Assembly: GCA_910578145.1 (NCBI GenBank)
Contig: CAJTPJ010000008.1
Location: forward strand, 6,630-70,629
DNA from: an uncultured Christensenella sp.
Lineage (GTDB): Bacteria > Bacillota > Clostridia > Christensenellales > Borkfalkiaceae
DNA: 64,000 bases
Direction of reading: 5' to 3'
In this document: positions 44,431 to 53,638 of the stretch, one piece after another
Position numbering within the stretch: the first letter of the stretch is position 1
How the letters are laid out: each line of letters begins with the position of its first letter
Position numbers and translations under genes: made by a program
The notes under the pieces: generated by a model
The model's input: the letters and a program-made list of their open reading frames with translations, nothing else
Told to the model about the DNA's origin: nothing
The model's database searches: none

Positions 44431-46020
44431 ATGGGGCATCTTGATAAATATTACCGCGCGTTTAAAAGTTACCGCGCAGCAACCAAGCCCGACGGCGACC
44501 TTTCTAAACGGCGCAAATTGTATAAAGGTTCGCCGAAAGGCGATTTGTTGCAGGTGGTAGACTATAATTGCACCGTTGACGAAGATTGGATTTCCGCTAT
44601 TGAAACGGGGCTTTTGCATATAGGCAAAGCCATTGACGAAGAGAGGCAGTTTATCCGTTCCAACGGCGAAGTAAAGCCTATCGAAAAGGTAAAATCCGTT
44701 TCCCGCGAGTCGGTGGAGCATCTTTCAAAGCACAGCAACTTAATAACGCGCTTGCCCGAGGACGGCGACGTTATACCCGACGGTTTGTACACCGTAGAGC
44801 GGCTTACCGATTACGCGGTTTATGAAAACAGGTTTTTATACGCGTTGCTTTTGTACGCGCGCGACTTCGCTGCGTACAGGTATGACAAAATAACGGGTTT
44901 TTCCTCGCTTTACGAGGGGGAGTACCGTGCCGAACGAACGGTAAGTTCGGGCAAGCGCAAAGCGCAATTAAAAATAGATTTTAAAGAAGAGATAAAAGAC
45001 GACGCGTTTATGCGTGAAAACAGCCCGTTAAGCGGCGTAATTTTGCGCATTGACGGCATTTTAAAAACTATAAACGCATACCTATGCACGCCGCTTATGG
45101 AATTCGTGGCAAAATCGCCGCTTTTAAAGCCGCCTATAACCGAAACCAACGTGCTTAAAATGAACAAAAATTTTAAGGGCGCAATGCAACTTTATTATTT
45201 TTTAAACTCGTACGAAGGGCAGGGGTTTAATGTTGAAAGGTTAGAGCGGGTGCAAAACCCTTTGAACAGTGACGTTGCGGACGAATTTGCAGAGGTGGGC
45301 GAGCTGGTTTCCTTTCTCACCTACGGGCACGGCACGGGCGTAACCGCGCGGCTTGAAGAGCGTTACCTTATGGAAGAGGAGCGCAAAAAACAAGAGCAGG
45401 AGCGGTTGCAGGCCGAAAAAATGGAGGGCTTGCGGCGGCGCATACGCGCAAACGGCGGCGAAGCCGAGGAATACGCGCTAATGCTGGAAAAGCGGGTGCG
45501 TGCGCTTGAAAAGGAAAATTCACAGCTGGAAGCGGCGCGCGCGGAAGTTGAAGCGCTTACGAAAAAGTGCGGGGTTGCCGAGCGGGAGCGGGACGGTCTT
45601 TCGGAAAAGATAACGGCTTTAAATAAGGACTATACGGCGCGGATTGCGGAGATGAAAGCAGATTTTGCCTCGCAAACCGAGCGGCTTAATTTGGAGAAGC
45701 AAGAGGAAATAAAGCGTTTAACGTCTGAGTTTGAAGCTGCGCGCAAGTCGCTTGAAAGCGAGTTGTCGGAAAAGAGCGAACGGATAGAAACGCTTGAACT
45801 AAGCTGTGAAAAGGCGGAAAACGGGCGGGTTTTAGCCGAGGCGAAACTTAACGTTTTTAAAAGCGAGCACGGGCTTATAACCGACGGCGACGGGCTTTCT
45901 TCGGAAGAAGGTTTTGACGAATTGGAGCGGCAATATGCCGCGTTTAAGGCGCTTTTTAAGCAAGAATGGAAAAAGGCTAAAAAGAAAATTAAAAGCGAAG
46001 TTTACGGAAAAAAAGAGTAG
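44431..46020 (+). CDS. DUF2357-like protein with C-terminal coiled coil
   Basis: 529 residues. Residues 75-330 contain SRESVEHLSKHSNLI and LTDYAVYENRFLYALLLYARDF, resembling the DUF2357/McrC-neighbour proteins that accompany McrB-like ATPases; the resemblance is by motif only. Residues 335-510 are a long Glu/Lys/Arg-rich coiled coil (for example EKENSQLEAARAEVEALTKK). No catalytic PD-(D/E)xK motif was found. It has no membrane segment. Its ATG follows the AAA+ stop by 15 bases; the next gene has a strong ribosome binding site. Confidence 0.75.
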   Translation: MGHLDKYYRAFKSYRAATKPDGDLSKRRKLYKGSPKGDLLQVVDYNCTVDEDWISAIETGLLHIGKAIDEERQFIRSNGEVKPIEKVKSVSRESVEHLSKHSNLITRLPEDGDVIPDGLYTVERLTDYAVYENRFLYALLLYARDFAAYRYDKITGFSSLYEGEYRAERTVSSGKRKAQLKIDFKEEIKDDAFMRENSPLSGVILRIDGILKTINAYLCTPLMEFVAKSPLLKPPITETNVLKMNKNFKGAMQLYYFLNSYEGQGFNVERLERVQNPLNSDVADEFAEVGELVSFLTYGHGTGVTARLEERYLMEEERKKQEQERLQAEKMEGLRRRIRANGGEAEEYALMLEKRVRALEKENSQLEAARAEVEALTKKCGVAERERDGLSEKITALNKDYTARIAEMKADFASQTERLNLEKQEEIKRLTSEFEAARKSLESELSEKSERIETLELSCEKAENGRVLAEAKLNVFKSEHGLITDGDGLSSEEGFDELERQYAAFKALFKQEWKKAKKKIKSEVYGKKE

Positions 46021-46042
46021 TAATTAAAAGGAGGAAACGCCC

Positions 46043-46384
46043 GTGGGCAAAAGTAAAAAAACTTTATACGTAGTTAGCTCGCTGGTTATAGGCGTTTGCT
46101 CCGTACTGTTGGTTTTGTTCGGCTTTATACTTTTCGGCGGGGTAAACGATTCGTCCGTAGACCTCGTATTCGTTTCCGACACGCGAGATTTTATTTACGA
46201 CGGCTATGCGCACGGCTCGGACGGGTGGCAACTTGCGGAAGGTAAGTTGAGAAAGGGGCATACCGCTAAGGTAAAAGTGACGGGCAGCCAGCGCGACGTA
46301 GGTACAGGTAAAAACGCTATTTCGGTTGTTATTTACGATAAAAACGGCAACGATATAACGGAAACTTACAATATAGAGTTGTAA
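46043..46384 (+). CDS. N-terminal fragment of a frameshifted MBG/transglutaminase protein
   Basis: 113 residues from GTG 46043 (AAAGGAGG 7 bases upstream). A basic start, one transmembrane segment (about 8-32), then the beginning of an MBG repeat (FIYDGYAHGSDGWQLAEG, then DKNGNDITETYNIE). The frame stops at TAA 46382 in the middle of that repeat. The sequence continues without interruption in the -1 frame (VVIIRDSNYED, then ENYDITVITGELTV), which exactly completes the repeat. Either a base is missing at about 46379 in genome or assembly, or the ribosome slips. Confidence 0.75.
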   Translation: MGKSKKTLYVVSSLVIGVCSVLLVLFGFILFGGVNDSSVDLVFVSDTRDFIYDGYAHGSDGWQLAEGKLRKGHTAKVKVTGSQRDVGTGKNAISVVIYDKNGNDITETYNIEL

Positions 46385-46491
46385 TTATTAGAGATAGCAA
46401 CTACGAAGACGTAAGCGAAAATTACGATATAACCGTAATTACGGGCGAGTTAACGGTAAAACCCATACCCGTTGAAATATCCACCAAATCT

Positions 46492-48684
46492 ATGTTTAAG
46501 GTTTACGACGGCGAGCCGCTTACCTGCGACGAATGGAGTCTTAATTCAACGCTTTTAGAGGGCGACTATATTCAATCGGTTATAATGCCAGCTACGATAA
46601 CCGAGCGCGGCGCGGTTGAAAATTATATTTCCGAAATAATTATAAATCGCGCGGACGGCAGTAGAGCAAACTATTACGAATTAAATTGCAGGGCGGGCAC
46701 GCTTGCAGTTATGCCGCGCGTTATCACCGTGCGTTCGGGCGACGCGGTAAAAGCCTATGACGGAACGCCTTTAACTTGCGGCGATTGGCAAATAATTTCA
46801 ATAACCCAACCGCTTGAAGGGCACGTAGTTGAGGTTGCAATTTCGGGCACGCGTACCGAGGCGGGCGAGTCGCCCAACGACATTGCGCAGGTTGTTATTT
46901 CAGACGTTTTAGGCAAAGACGTTACTTATAATTACGACGTTAGATATCACACGGGCACTTTGGTAGTTATCGGCAACGTAGGTGGCGGCAACGGTTCCGG
47001 CAACACGGTGGGGTCTGGCGGGTCAAGCCTTGACGATAGCGGAACGCTTGAAGGCGATTCGGACGAAAATCCGGACGGGATTGCCTTTCGCTTTAACGCC
47101 GATACAAGCGGCGACGTTTATTTTAGACTTAAAAGTTTCGGTAATTTTTCGGGCAATTCCTGGCAAGATATTGCCGATTACGGCTATATTATAAACGATA
47201 AATATTCGGCAAACTATCTTGCGGGCGCGGCGCTTGCGTGCGGCGGCTACGACAGAACGCATATCCGCATAGAAAGTTTGTCAAACGATTATATTTTGCC
47301 GTCGTACCTTGATACGTCGGACGGCGACTACGAAATTCAGAAAAGCGACGTTTTATACACCGGTGATACGAGTAAAGTTTACGGATTAAATTGCTATTTT
47401 TACGATTACGTAAAACGCCCGTATTTGGCGGTAGACCCCCATATATACGAGAATTACGAAATAAAATACCACATTTACACGTATAGAGAATATCTGACTT
47501 TAACGTCGGAAGAGGATAGTTTTTTACGGACTATAATAAATGAAAACGGCTGGAGTACGTACGACCCTAAAATAGTGGAAAAAGTTGCAAACTACGTTAA
47601 AAGCGCGGCGGATTACAATCTTAATTACGATAAGCGGCTTGACAAGGAAAACGACGTGGCTATAGCTTTTCTCCGCGATTACAAGCAGGGCGTGTGCAGG
47701 CACTACGCAACTGCGGCTACTCTTTTATTTCGCGCATTGGGCATACCGGCGCGCTATACCGTAGGTTATAAGGCGCGCGCCTCGGAAGGCGATTGGGTGG
47801 ACGTAGCCGCAAATCAAGCTCACGCCTGGGTTGAAATATACGTAAGCGGTTTCGGTTGGGCTACGGTCGAGGTTACGGGCGCTACCGCCGGTGAAGAAGC
47901 TCCCGATGGAAGAAAAAAACTTAACGTAAAGCCCGTAAACCTTCAAAAGAAATACGACGGAACGGTGCTTACGCACAGCGGCGAAGTTCAAGGTTTAAGC
48001 ACGCTTACTGCTTTGGGGTACACTTATCGCGCGAAAGTAAGCGGCAGGCAAACTACCGTAGGCGCAAGCGAATGCGCTATTACGAGCTTTACGCTCTACG
48101 ACCCTAACGGCGACGACGTTACGGATAATTTTAATATAAAATATTCAACGGGCAAGTTACAGCTATATTTAGCCGAGATAAACGTGGTTACGTACGGCGG
48201 CGTTAAATATTACGACGGCACGCCGTTAGAGGTGCCTAACGCTTCGTACATCGGCAAACTTTTAGACGGGCACCGCATAAGATTGCTTACCGCAACGGGC
48301 AGCATCACCAACGTTGGCAAAAAGATTAATCTATTTGACATTTATATAGAGGACCAGCTTGGCGTGGACGTAACGGATGTATATAAAATTAACGCCGAAT
48401 ACGGGTATTTGGAAATATTGCCGCGCAAGGTGATTATAATAGCTGGAAGCGCGGAAAAACGTTACGACGGCACTGCGCTAATTTGTAAAGAATTTAAGTA
48501 TGAATACGAGGGAGCTGCAGAATTTAACGATACTATTCGGGTTGCCATAAACGGCTCGCAGGTGGAAATAGGCTATTCTGAAAACGTTGTAACCGCCGTG
48601 AAAATAATAGATAGTAACGGCAAAGACGTTACGGATAATTATTACGTTATAACGTATAACGGGCTTTTAACGGTAACTTATTAA
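46492..48684 (+). CDS. MBG-repeat transglutaminase-like protein, downstream part of the frameshifted gene
   Basis: 730 residues from the first ATG (46492); the open frame begins at 46342 with no own ribosome binding site. MBG (YDG) repeats come first (KVYDGEPLTCDEW, KAYDGTPLTCGDW), then a Gly/Ser linker at about 160-195. A domain of about 120 residues follows, then a transglutaminase-like core with catalytic Cys402 (GVCRHYATAATLLFRALGIP), His in AHAWVEIYV and WATVEVTG. Three more MBG repeats (KKYDGTVLTHSGE, KYYDGTPLEV, KRYDGTALICKEF) follow. Joined to the preceding fragment it would be about 880 residues and membrane-anchored. Confidence 0.8.
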   Translation: MFKVYDGEPLTCDEWSLNSTLLEGDYIQSVIMPATITERGAVENYISEIIINRADGSRANYYELNCRAGTLAVMPRVITVRSGDAVKAYDGTPLTCGDWQIISITQPLEGHVVEVAISGTRTEAGESPNDIAQVVISDVLGKDVTYNYDVRYHTGTLVVIGNVGGGNGSGNTVGSGGSSLDDSGTLEGDSDENPDGIAFRFNADTSGDVYFRLKSFGNFSGNSWQDIADYGYIINDKYSANYLAGAALACGGYDRTHIRIESLSNDYILPSYLDTSDGDYEIQKSDVLYTGDTSKVYGLNCYFYDYVKRPYLAVDPHIYENYEIKYHIYTYREYLTLTSEEDSFLRTIINENGWSTYDPKIVEKVANYVKSAADYNLNYDKRLDKENDVAIAFLRDYKQGVCRHYATAATLLFRALGIPARYTVGYKARASEGDWVDVAANQAHAWVEIYVSGFGWATVEVTGATAGEEAPDGRKKLNVKPVNLQKKYDGTVLTHSGEVQGLSTLTALGYTYRAKVSGRQTTVGASECAITSFTLYDPNGDDVTDNFNIKYSTGKLQLYLAEINVVTYGGVKYYDGTPLEVPNASYIGKLLDGHRIRLLTATGSITNVGKKINLFDIYIEDQLGVDVTDVYKINAEYGYLEILPRKVIIIAGSAEKRYDGTALICKEFKYEYEGAAEFNDTIRVAINGSQVEIGYSENVVTAVKIIDSNGKDVTDNYYVITYNGLLTVTY

Positions 48685-48708
48685 AATAAAATTAAAGGAG
48701 GGGTTCGC

Positions 48709-51700
48709 GTGCGGTACTCTGATTATAGGGAAAAAGTTGTTAAACGCGCCAAATTTTTAAAACGCTTAAAGCGTTTGCGCTGGCTTTTTGTTGCGCTTGC
48801 GGTATTTTTTGCCGCGCTTACGGCAAGCCTTTTGTCTGTTAGCGGACTCGTCTACGATAAAACCGATTGCCCGCAAACTTTAATTTTCGGCGAAGAATTA
48901 CGCTACGAAGCGGGCGCGGTGTTCAATAAAATAAGTTATCAATACGCAAAAGCCGACTCCGACGATTGGTCTGAAAATTTAAAATTACGCGTGGGCGAAT
49001 ACAAGGTGCGCGCCGTTTCTAAAACGGTTGCGGGCGCGCCCCGTTACGGCGCGGAGCGCAAGTTTACCGTTCTACCCAAAAATATAGAAGTCTGCTCTTA
49101 CGACGGCGGGGTAATTTACGGTGAAACTCCCGTGTTTACGGGCGAAACCGTCTACGGCGATAAAATAATTTGCCCGATTTACGATTGCGAATATATTTCT
49201 TTCACGGAGGCGCGAGTAACCCCGAGTGCGGACGGCATTACGGCGGTGGACGAAAACGGTAACGACGTTAGCAACTGTTACGTCTTTACCCCCGTTGTAA
49301 AAACCGTAGCCGTTACCAAACGCAAAATTACCGTAAACGTTTTTGATAAAACGGTGGAGTACGACGGCAACGCGCACGCTTCGGACGGGTACAATATTGA
49401 CCCTGCAACTACGCTTGCGGGCGGCGACAGCTTGGTTTGCAACTTTACCGCCACGGCGGTAAACGCAGGTTCGTACCGTAGTATACCGCAAATAACGATA
49501 AGCAACGGCGGCGTGGACGTTACGGAATTTTATCAAACCGAAATAAACGCCGGCGAGCTTATTATAGAAAAAAAGCCCCTGCGCGCAACTTCGGGCAACG
49601 CAAGCAAGACTTACGACGGCGAGCCGCTTGATTGTAAAGAATTTAAATTGGACGCGGGATATGCCGCGGTTAAAGGGCATACCGTTAGCGTAAAATCTGC
49701 AAATTCGGTAACGGAAGCAGGCAGTTACGATAATATTCTCACTTTGTCTGTAACGGACGGGGATAGGGACGTTACGGGCAATTACAGCATAGTTTGCGGC
49801 GGCGGAACGCTTGAAATTAACCGCCGCGCCGTAACGGTTATTCCAGAAACTGCCGAAAGAATTTACGACGGCACTTTAACGGCTTCGGTTACCGCAGTTG
49901 CTTTAAAAAATTCTGCGTTACCCCTTTTGTCTGGGCATATTGCGGGGGCAATCGTAGTATTGTCACAGTCGGACGTGGGCGAAAGCATTGCGGAAATATC
50001 TTCTGCAACTGTTAAAGACGAAAACGGTAAAGACGTTAGTAAAAATTATAATTTAACTTACCAAAGCGGAAAAGTTATAACCGTTGCGCGCCCCGTAACA
50101 GTCCGCCCCAAAACTTTTGAAAAGATATACGACGGCGTTGCCAAAGTTACCAAATCCGTTTTGGGCGAAGCCGATTCCTCGTCCGATTATTCAATAGTAA
50201 CAGGGCATACCGTTTCGTTAACGGTGGCAACTGCGCAAATAAACGTAGGCAGCGGCGTTGCCAATATCGTTACGGCTACTATAACCGACGCGGGCGGCAG
50301 GGACGTTACTAATAATTACGAGGTTTCTCACGCGAGCGGCACTATAAAAGTAACGCGCAGACCCGTAACCGTTACTTCAAACGACGGGAGCTGGGTATAC
50401 GACGGCGAAGTCCACAGCGAGGACGGATGCAAGGTAGAGTCGGAATACGGCGAAGCTCTGGTTTTAAACCATAAAATTACGGTGCTTACATATTCGGAAA
50501 TAACCGACTTTGGCAAAAAAAGCAACTCGATAACCGTGGATATAGTGGATGATGACGTTTCGGTTATTTCAAACTATCTGGTAACTTATAAAAACGGCTC
50601 GCTTGAAATTAAGCGCCGCCCCGTAACCGTGGTTGCAGGCAGTATAGAATGGGTTTACAGCGGCTACGAGGTAGCGTATTTTAATAGTTTTATTTCAGAA
50701 GAAACCCCGCTTGTTAAAAACCATAGTTATGGCGCAAAAGTTTACGGTTCGCGCATTGACGTGGGCGAAAGCGCAAATAAAATTGAAGCGGGCAGCGTTA
50801 TAATTTATAACGCACAATTTAACGACGTTACCGATAATTACGAAATAACTTATCAGGACGGCGTTATAAAAATTACGAAACGCCCCGTTAAGTTAAAACC
50901 CGTTAACGCTAACAAAAAATACGACGGTAAGCCGCTTACCTGCACCGACGTGGAAAACAGTCAACAATTTTATACTTTGGTTGAAGGTCACACGGCAACC
51001 GCCGAAACTACGGGTTCGCAAACTGAAATAGGCAGGTGCGAAAACTCAATAGTGGCGGGCACGGTAAAAATTTACGATGAAACCCGCCGCGACGTTACCG
51101 GTAATTACAGCGTAGAGGACTACGGCGTAGGCTATCTCGACGTTCAGTACGGCTGGACTTTCGCATACTCTACGGAAAGCGCCGAAAAGTTTTACGACGG
51201 CACGCCGCTTACTTGCAATAAATATAACATAACCGAAAATGTGCCCGAAAATTTTACCGTTGAAATTAAAGTTAACGGAATTTTGGAAGAATGCGATTTT
51301 TACGATAACGAATACGGTGAAGTTATCAGGTTGGCGACGGGTGAAACTGAAAATACGGCAGAAGTAAAGATATTCAACGCGCAGGGCGAGGACGTAACTC
51401 ACCTTGTGGATATTAAAGCGGATTTCGGTACGTTGACGGTGTTTCCTCGCCCCGTCGCTTTTGAAACCAACAGCCACGTATGGGAATACGACGGGGCTGC
51501 GCACTGTGACGACGGATTTAAAATTTCTGAAAATTCAAGCTATAAATTGCTTGAAAACCACGAAACGAAATCGGAAAATCCTTCGATTATAATAAACGTA
51601 GGTGCAATATTCAACTCGATGGATATAATAATCAGCGATAAAAACGGACGGTTTTTAGGGCGCAATTATGAAATATTTATCGATTGCGGTATTTTGGAAA

Positions 51701-53517
51701 TTACGGGTGACGACGCGGGCAACCCTGACAACCCCGGCGGTTCCGGTGGCTCGGTTAGCGGTTCGTTGGATACCAGCGGTAATATCGGTTCGCCCTCGGG
51801 TGGTTCGGGCAACTCTGACGGCGCAGGCAAAAAAGTTGCCGCAAGTATATATTCGGATTCGACTGGCGAAGTATATTTGCGCCTTATGAGCTTTGGCAAT
51901 TACGAAGGTAATAGCTGGTCGAAAAGCGCCGACTATACGGGGCGGGTGGACGGCAAATACGGTATGTCGTACGTTACGGGCAGCGCGCTGTCTTCGTACG
52001 GTTATTCCAAGTCGCGTATGACGTTAAAAGTTTTCTCCAGCGATTATCTCCTGCCTTACTATTTAATTCCCGATTCTGATGAAAGCGCTTACCGCGTTCA
52101 AACGGGCGACGTGGCGTTTCAGGGCGATACGCGCCAAAATTACGCGGTAGATTATTATAAGTATAATTATTCAGAGGAATACGGAATATATTTAAGCGGA
52201 AAATTTTATACGGCGGAAGCTAAATACCGCACTTATGTGTATTCAAAATATCTTGCCGTGCCGCAGAGCACGCGCGCTTATATGCAGTCCGTCGTTTCCG
52301 AAAACGGTTGGTCTAAGTATGATAGCGGAATTATAGACGAAGTTGCAGGGTACGTTAAGCGCGCGGCGAGGTACAATTTAAAATATAACAAAAACCTTGA
52401 CGCTCAGCCCGATATTGCGGTGGCTTTCCTGCGCGACTTTAAAGAGGGCGTTTGCCGCCATTACGCAACTGCGGCTACGTTGCTGTTCCGTACGTTGGGC
52501 ATTCCCGCAAGATATACCATCGGCTACTCGGCAGAGACCCGCGCTGATACGTGGGTGGACGTTTTAGGCGAGCAGGCGCACGCGTGGGTGGAAGTTTATA
52601 TAAACGGCTTGGGCTGGATTACCGTGGAAGTTACGGGCAGCAGTTCGGACGGCTGGATAGGTATGGACGAATGGGACGGTTCGGCTAACGGCTCTGGCAG
52701 CGGTTTGGATAAGTTGCCCGAAGCGTTAGTTATAAAGCCCGTTGACGCGGCGAAACCTTATAACGGCGTTGCGCTTACGCCAAGCTCCGTTGAGATGACG
52801 TACGATTTAAAGCGGTTGTTGTTTGCAGGATATACCTATACCTGCGAGTTTAGCGGTTCCAGAACGGAAGTTGGCGAATCGGCGGGGTACGTATACGATT
52901 TTAAGCTGTATGACCCGTTTGGCGTTTTGGTTGAAAACGTATATTACGATTACAGGGCAGGGCTTTTAACGGTTACGCCGTCGGATAAATACGTTACGGT
53001 TATTCACCCTTACGGCATAACTAAAATTTACGACGGATTGGTGCAATCTTACAACTCAAACGACTATTACGTTACGGGAGTAATGCCAAGCGGATATACC
53101 GTAAGCGCAGATTTGTCGTGTATACGCTTGAAAGGCACGGGTATAGTTGACAAAAGCGAACTTAAACAAATTCCCGTTATCGTGCGCGACGCATACGGTA
53201 GAGATATTACGGAAAATTGCTTTATAGTTTGGGACACATCCGACTTGCTTACCGTGCTTAAACGTAAAATAACCGTAACGGCGGCGTCGGCGGAAAAGGT
53301 TTACGACGGCGAACCGCTTACCGAAAGCCGGTATTTCTTGTCAAGCGGAACGCTTGCTAACAACCAATTTTTAGAAGTTGAGGTTTCGGGGGTGATAACC
53401 GACGTGGGTACTGCCGATAACTTAATATCTAAGCTGGGTATTTACGGGCTTGACAACGAGTTGGTAACGCAAAATTACGAAATAATTTTAGTAAAAGGAA
53501 GTTTAACCGTTTTATAA
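48709..53517 (+). CDS. Giant MBG-repeat transglutaminase-like surface protein
   Basis: 1602 residues, intact paralogue of the frameshifted gene before it. GTG start with AAAGGAGGGG 5 bases upstream. Order: a basic N terminus, a transmembrane anchor (about 24-46), about nine MBG repeats (each starts like KTYDGEPLDC and ends like NYSIVCGGGTLEI), a Gly/Ser/Asp-rich linker (about 1000-1045), a beta-rich domain, a transglutaminase-like domain with Cys1249 (EGVCRHYATAATL), His1291 (AHAWVEVYI) and Glu in WITVEVTG, then three final MBG repeats. Probably cross-links or cleaves surface protein or peptide substrates outside the cell. Confidence 0.85.
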   Translation: MRYSDYREKVVKRAKFLKRLKRLRWLFVALAVFFAALTASLLSVSGLVYDKTDCPQTLIFGEELRYEAGAVFNKISYQYAKADSDDWSENLKLRVGEYKVRAVSKTVAGAPRYGAERKFTVLPKNIEVCSYDGGVIYGETPVFTGETVYGDKIICPIYDCEYISFTEARVTPSADGITAVDENGNDVSNCYVFTPVVKTVAVTKRKITVNVFDKTVEYDGNAHASDGYNIDPATTLAGGDSLVCNFTATAVNAGSYRSIPQITISNGGVDVTEFYQTEINAGELIIEKKPLRATSGNASKTYDGEPLDCKEFKLDAGYAAVKGHTVSVKSANSVTEAGSYDNILTLSVTDGDRDVTGNYSIVCGGGTLEINRRAVTVIPETAERIYDGTLTASVTAVALKNSALPLLSGHIAGAIVVLSQSDVGESIAEISSATVKDENGKDVSKNYNLTYQSGKVITVARPVTVRPKTFEKIYDGVAKVTKSVLGEADSSSDYSIVTGHTVSLTVATAQINVGSGVANIVTATITDAGGRDVTNNYEVSHASGTIKVTRRPVTVTSNDGSWVYDGEVHSEDGCKVESEYGEALVLNHKITVLTYSEITDFGKKSNSITVDIVDDDVSVISNYLVTYKNGSLEIKRRPVTVVAGSIEWVYSGYEVAYFNSFISEETPLVKNHSYGAKVYGSRIDVGESANKIEAGSVIIYNAQFNDVTDNYEITYQDGVIKITKRPVKLKPVNANKKYDGKPLTCTDVENSQQFYTLVEGHTATAETTGSQTEIGRCENSIVAGTVKIYDETRRDVTGNYSVEDYGVGYLDVQYGWTFAYSTESAEKFYDGTPLTCNKYNITENVPENFTVEIKVNGILEECDFYDNEYGEVIRLATGETENTAEVKIFNAQGEDVTHLVDIKADFGTLTVFPRPVAFETNSHVWEYDGAAHCDDGFKISENSSYKLLENHETKSENPSIIINVGAIFNSMDIIISDKNGRFLGRNYEIFIDCGILEITGDDAGNPDNPGGSGGSVSGSLDTSGNIGSPSGGSGNSDGAGKKVAASIYSDSTGEVYLRLMSFGNYEGNSWSKSADYTGRVDGKYGMSYVTGSALSSYGYSKSRMTLKVFSSDYLLPYYLIPDSDESAYRVQTGDVAFQGDTRQNYAVDYYKYNYSEEYGIYLSGKFYTAEAKYRTYVYSKYLAVPQSTRAYMQSVVSENGWSKYDSGIIDEVAGYVKRAARYNLKYNKNLDAQPDIAVAFLRDFKEGVCRHYATAATLLFRTLGIPARYTIGYSAETRADTWVDVLGEQAHAWVEVYINGLGWITVEVTGSSSDGWIGMDEWDGSANGSGSGLDKLPEALVIKPVDAAKPYNGVALTPSSVEMTYDLKRLLFAGYTYTCEFSGSRTEVGESAGYVYDFKLYDPFGVLVENVYYDYRAGLLTVTPSDKYVTVIHPYGITKIYDGLVQSYNSNDYYVTGVMPSGYTVSADLSCIRLKGTGIVDKSELKQIPVIVRDAYGRDITENCFIVWDTSDLLTVLKRKITVTAASAEKVYDGEPLTESRYFLSSGTLANNQFLEVEVSGVITDVGTADNLISKLGIYGLDNELVTQNYEIILVKGSLTVL

Positions 53518-53535
53518 GTTTTAAAGTTAAAAAAC

Positions 53536-53565
53536 AGCGGAGGTTGCATTTGCAATCTCCGCTTT
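53536..53565 (+). terminator. Terminator of the MBG/transglutaminase operon
   Basis: A 13-bp stem (53536-53548 with 53551-53563, one G-T pair) with a minimal TT loop, followed by a short T-rich tail. Confidence 0.65.
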
Positions 53566-53638
53566 CTTGTGTAAAAAACCGATTAAAACCCGCCTTAATA
53601 GTCAAAAACAAAATAGAAACGTAAAGGCGGGTAATTTT

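Noticed and set aside
43150..46020. A classical McrBC restriction system
   Set aside because: No McrC or PD-(D/E)xK nuclease motif was found, the GTP-specific MNxxDR sequence is missing and the ATPase is membrane-anchored among surface genes.
46370..46390. Programmed -1 ribosomal frameshifting in the MBG gene
   Set aside because: No slippery heptamer and no clear downstream stimulatory hairpin. A one-base indel is the simpler reading, though not proven.
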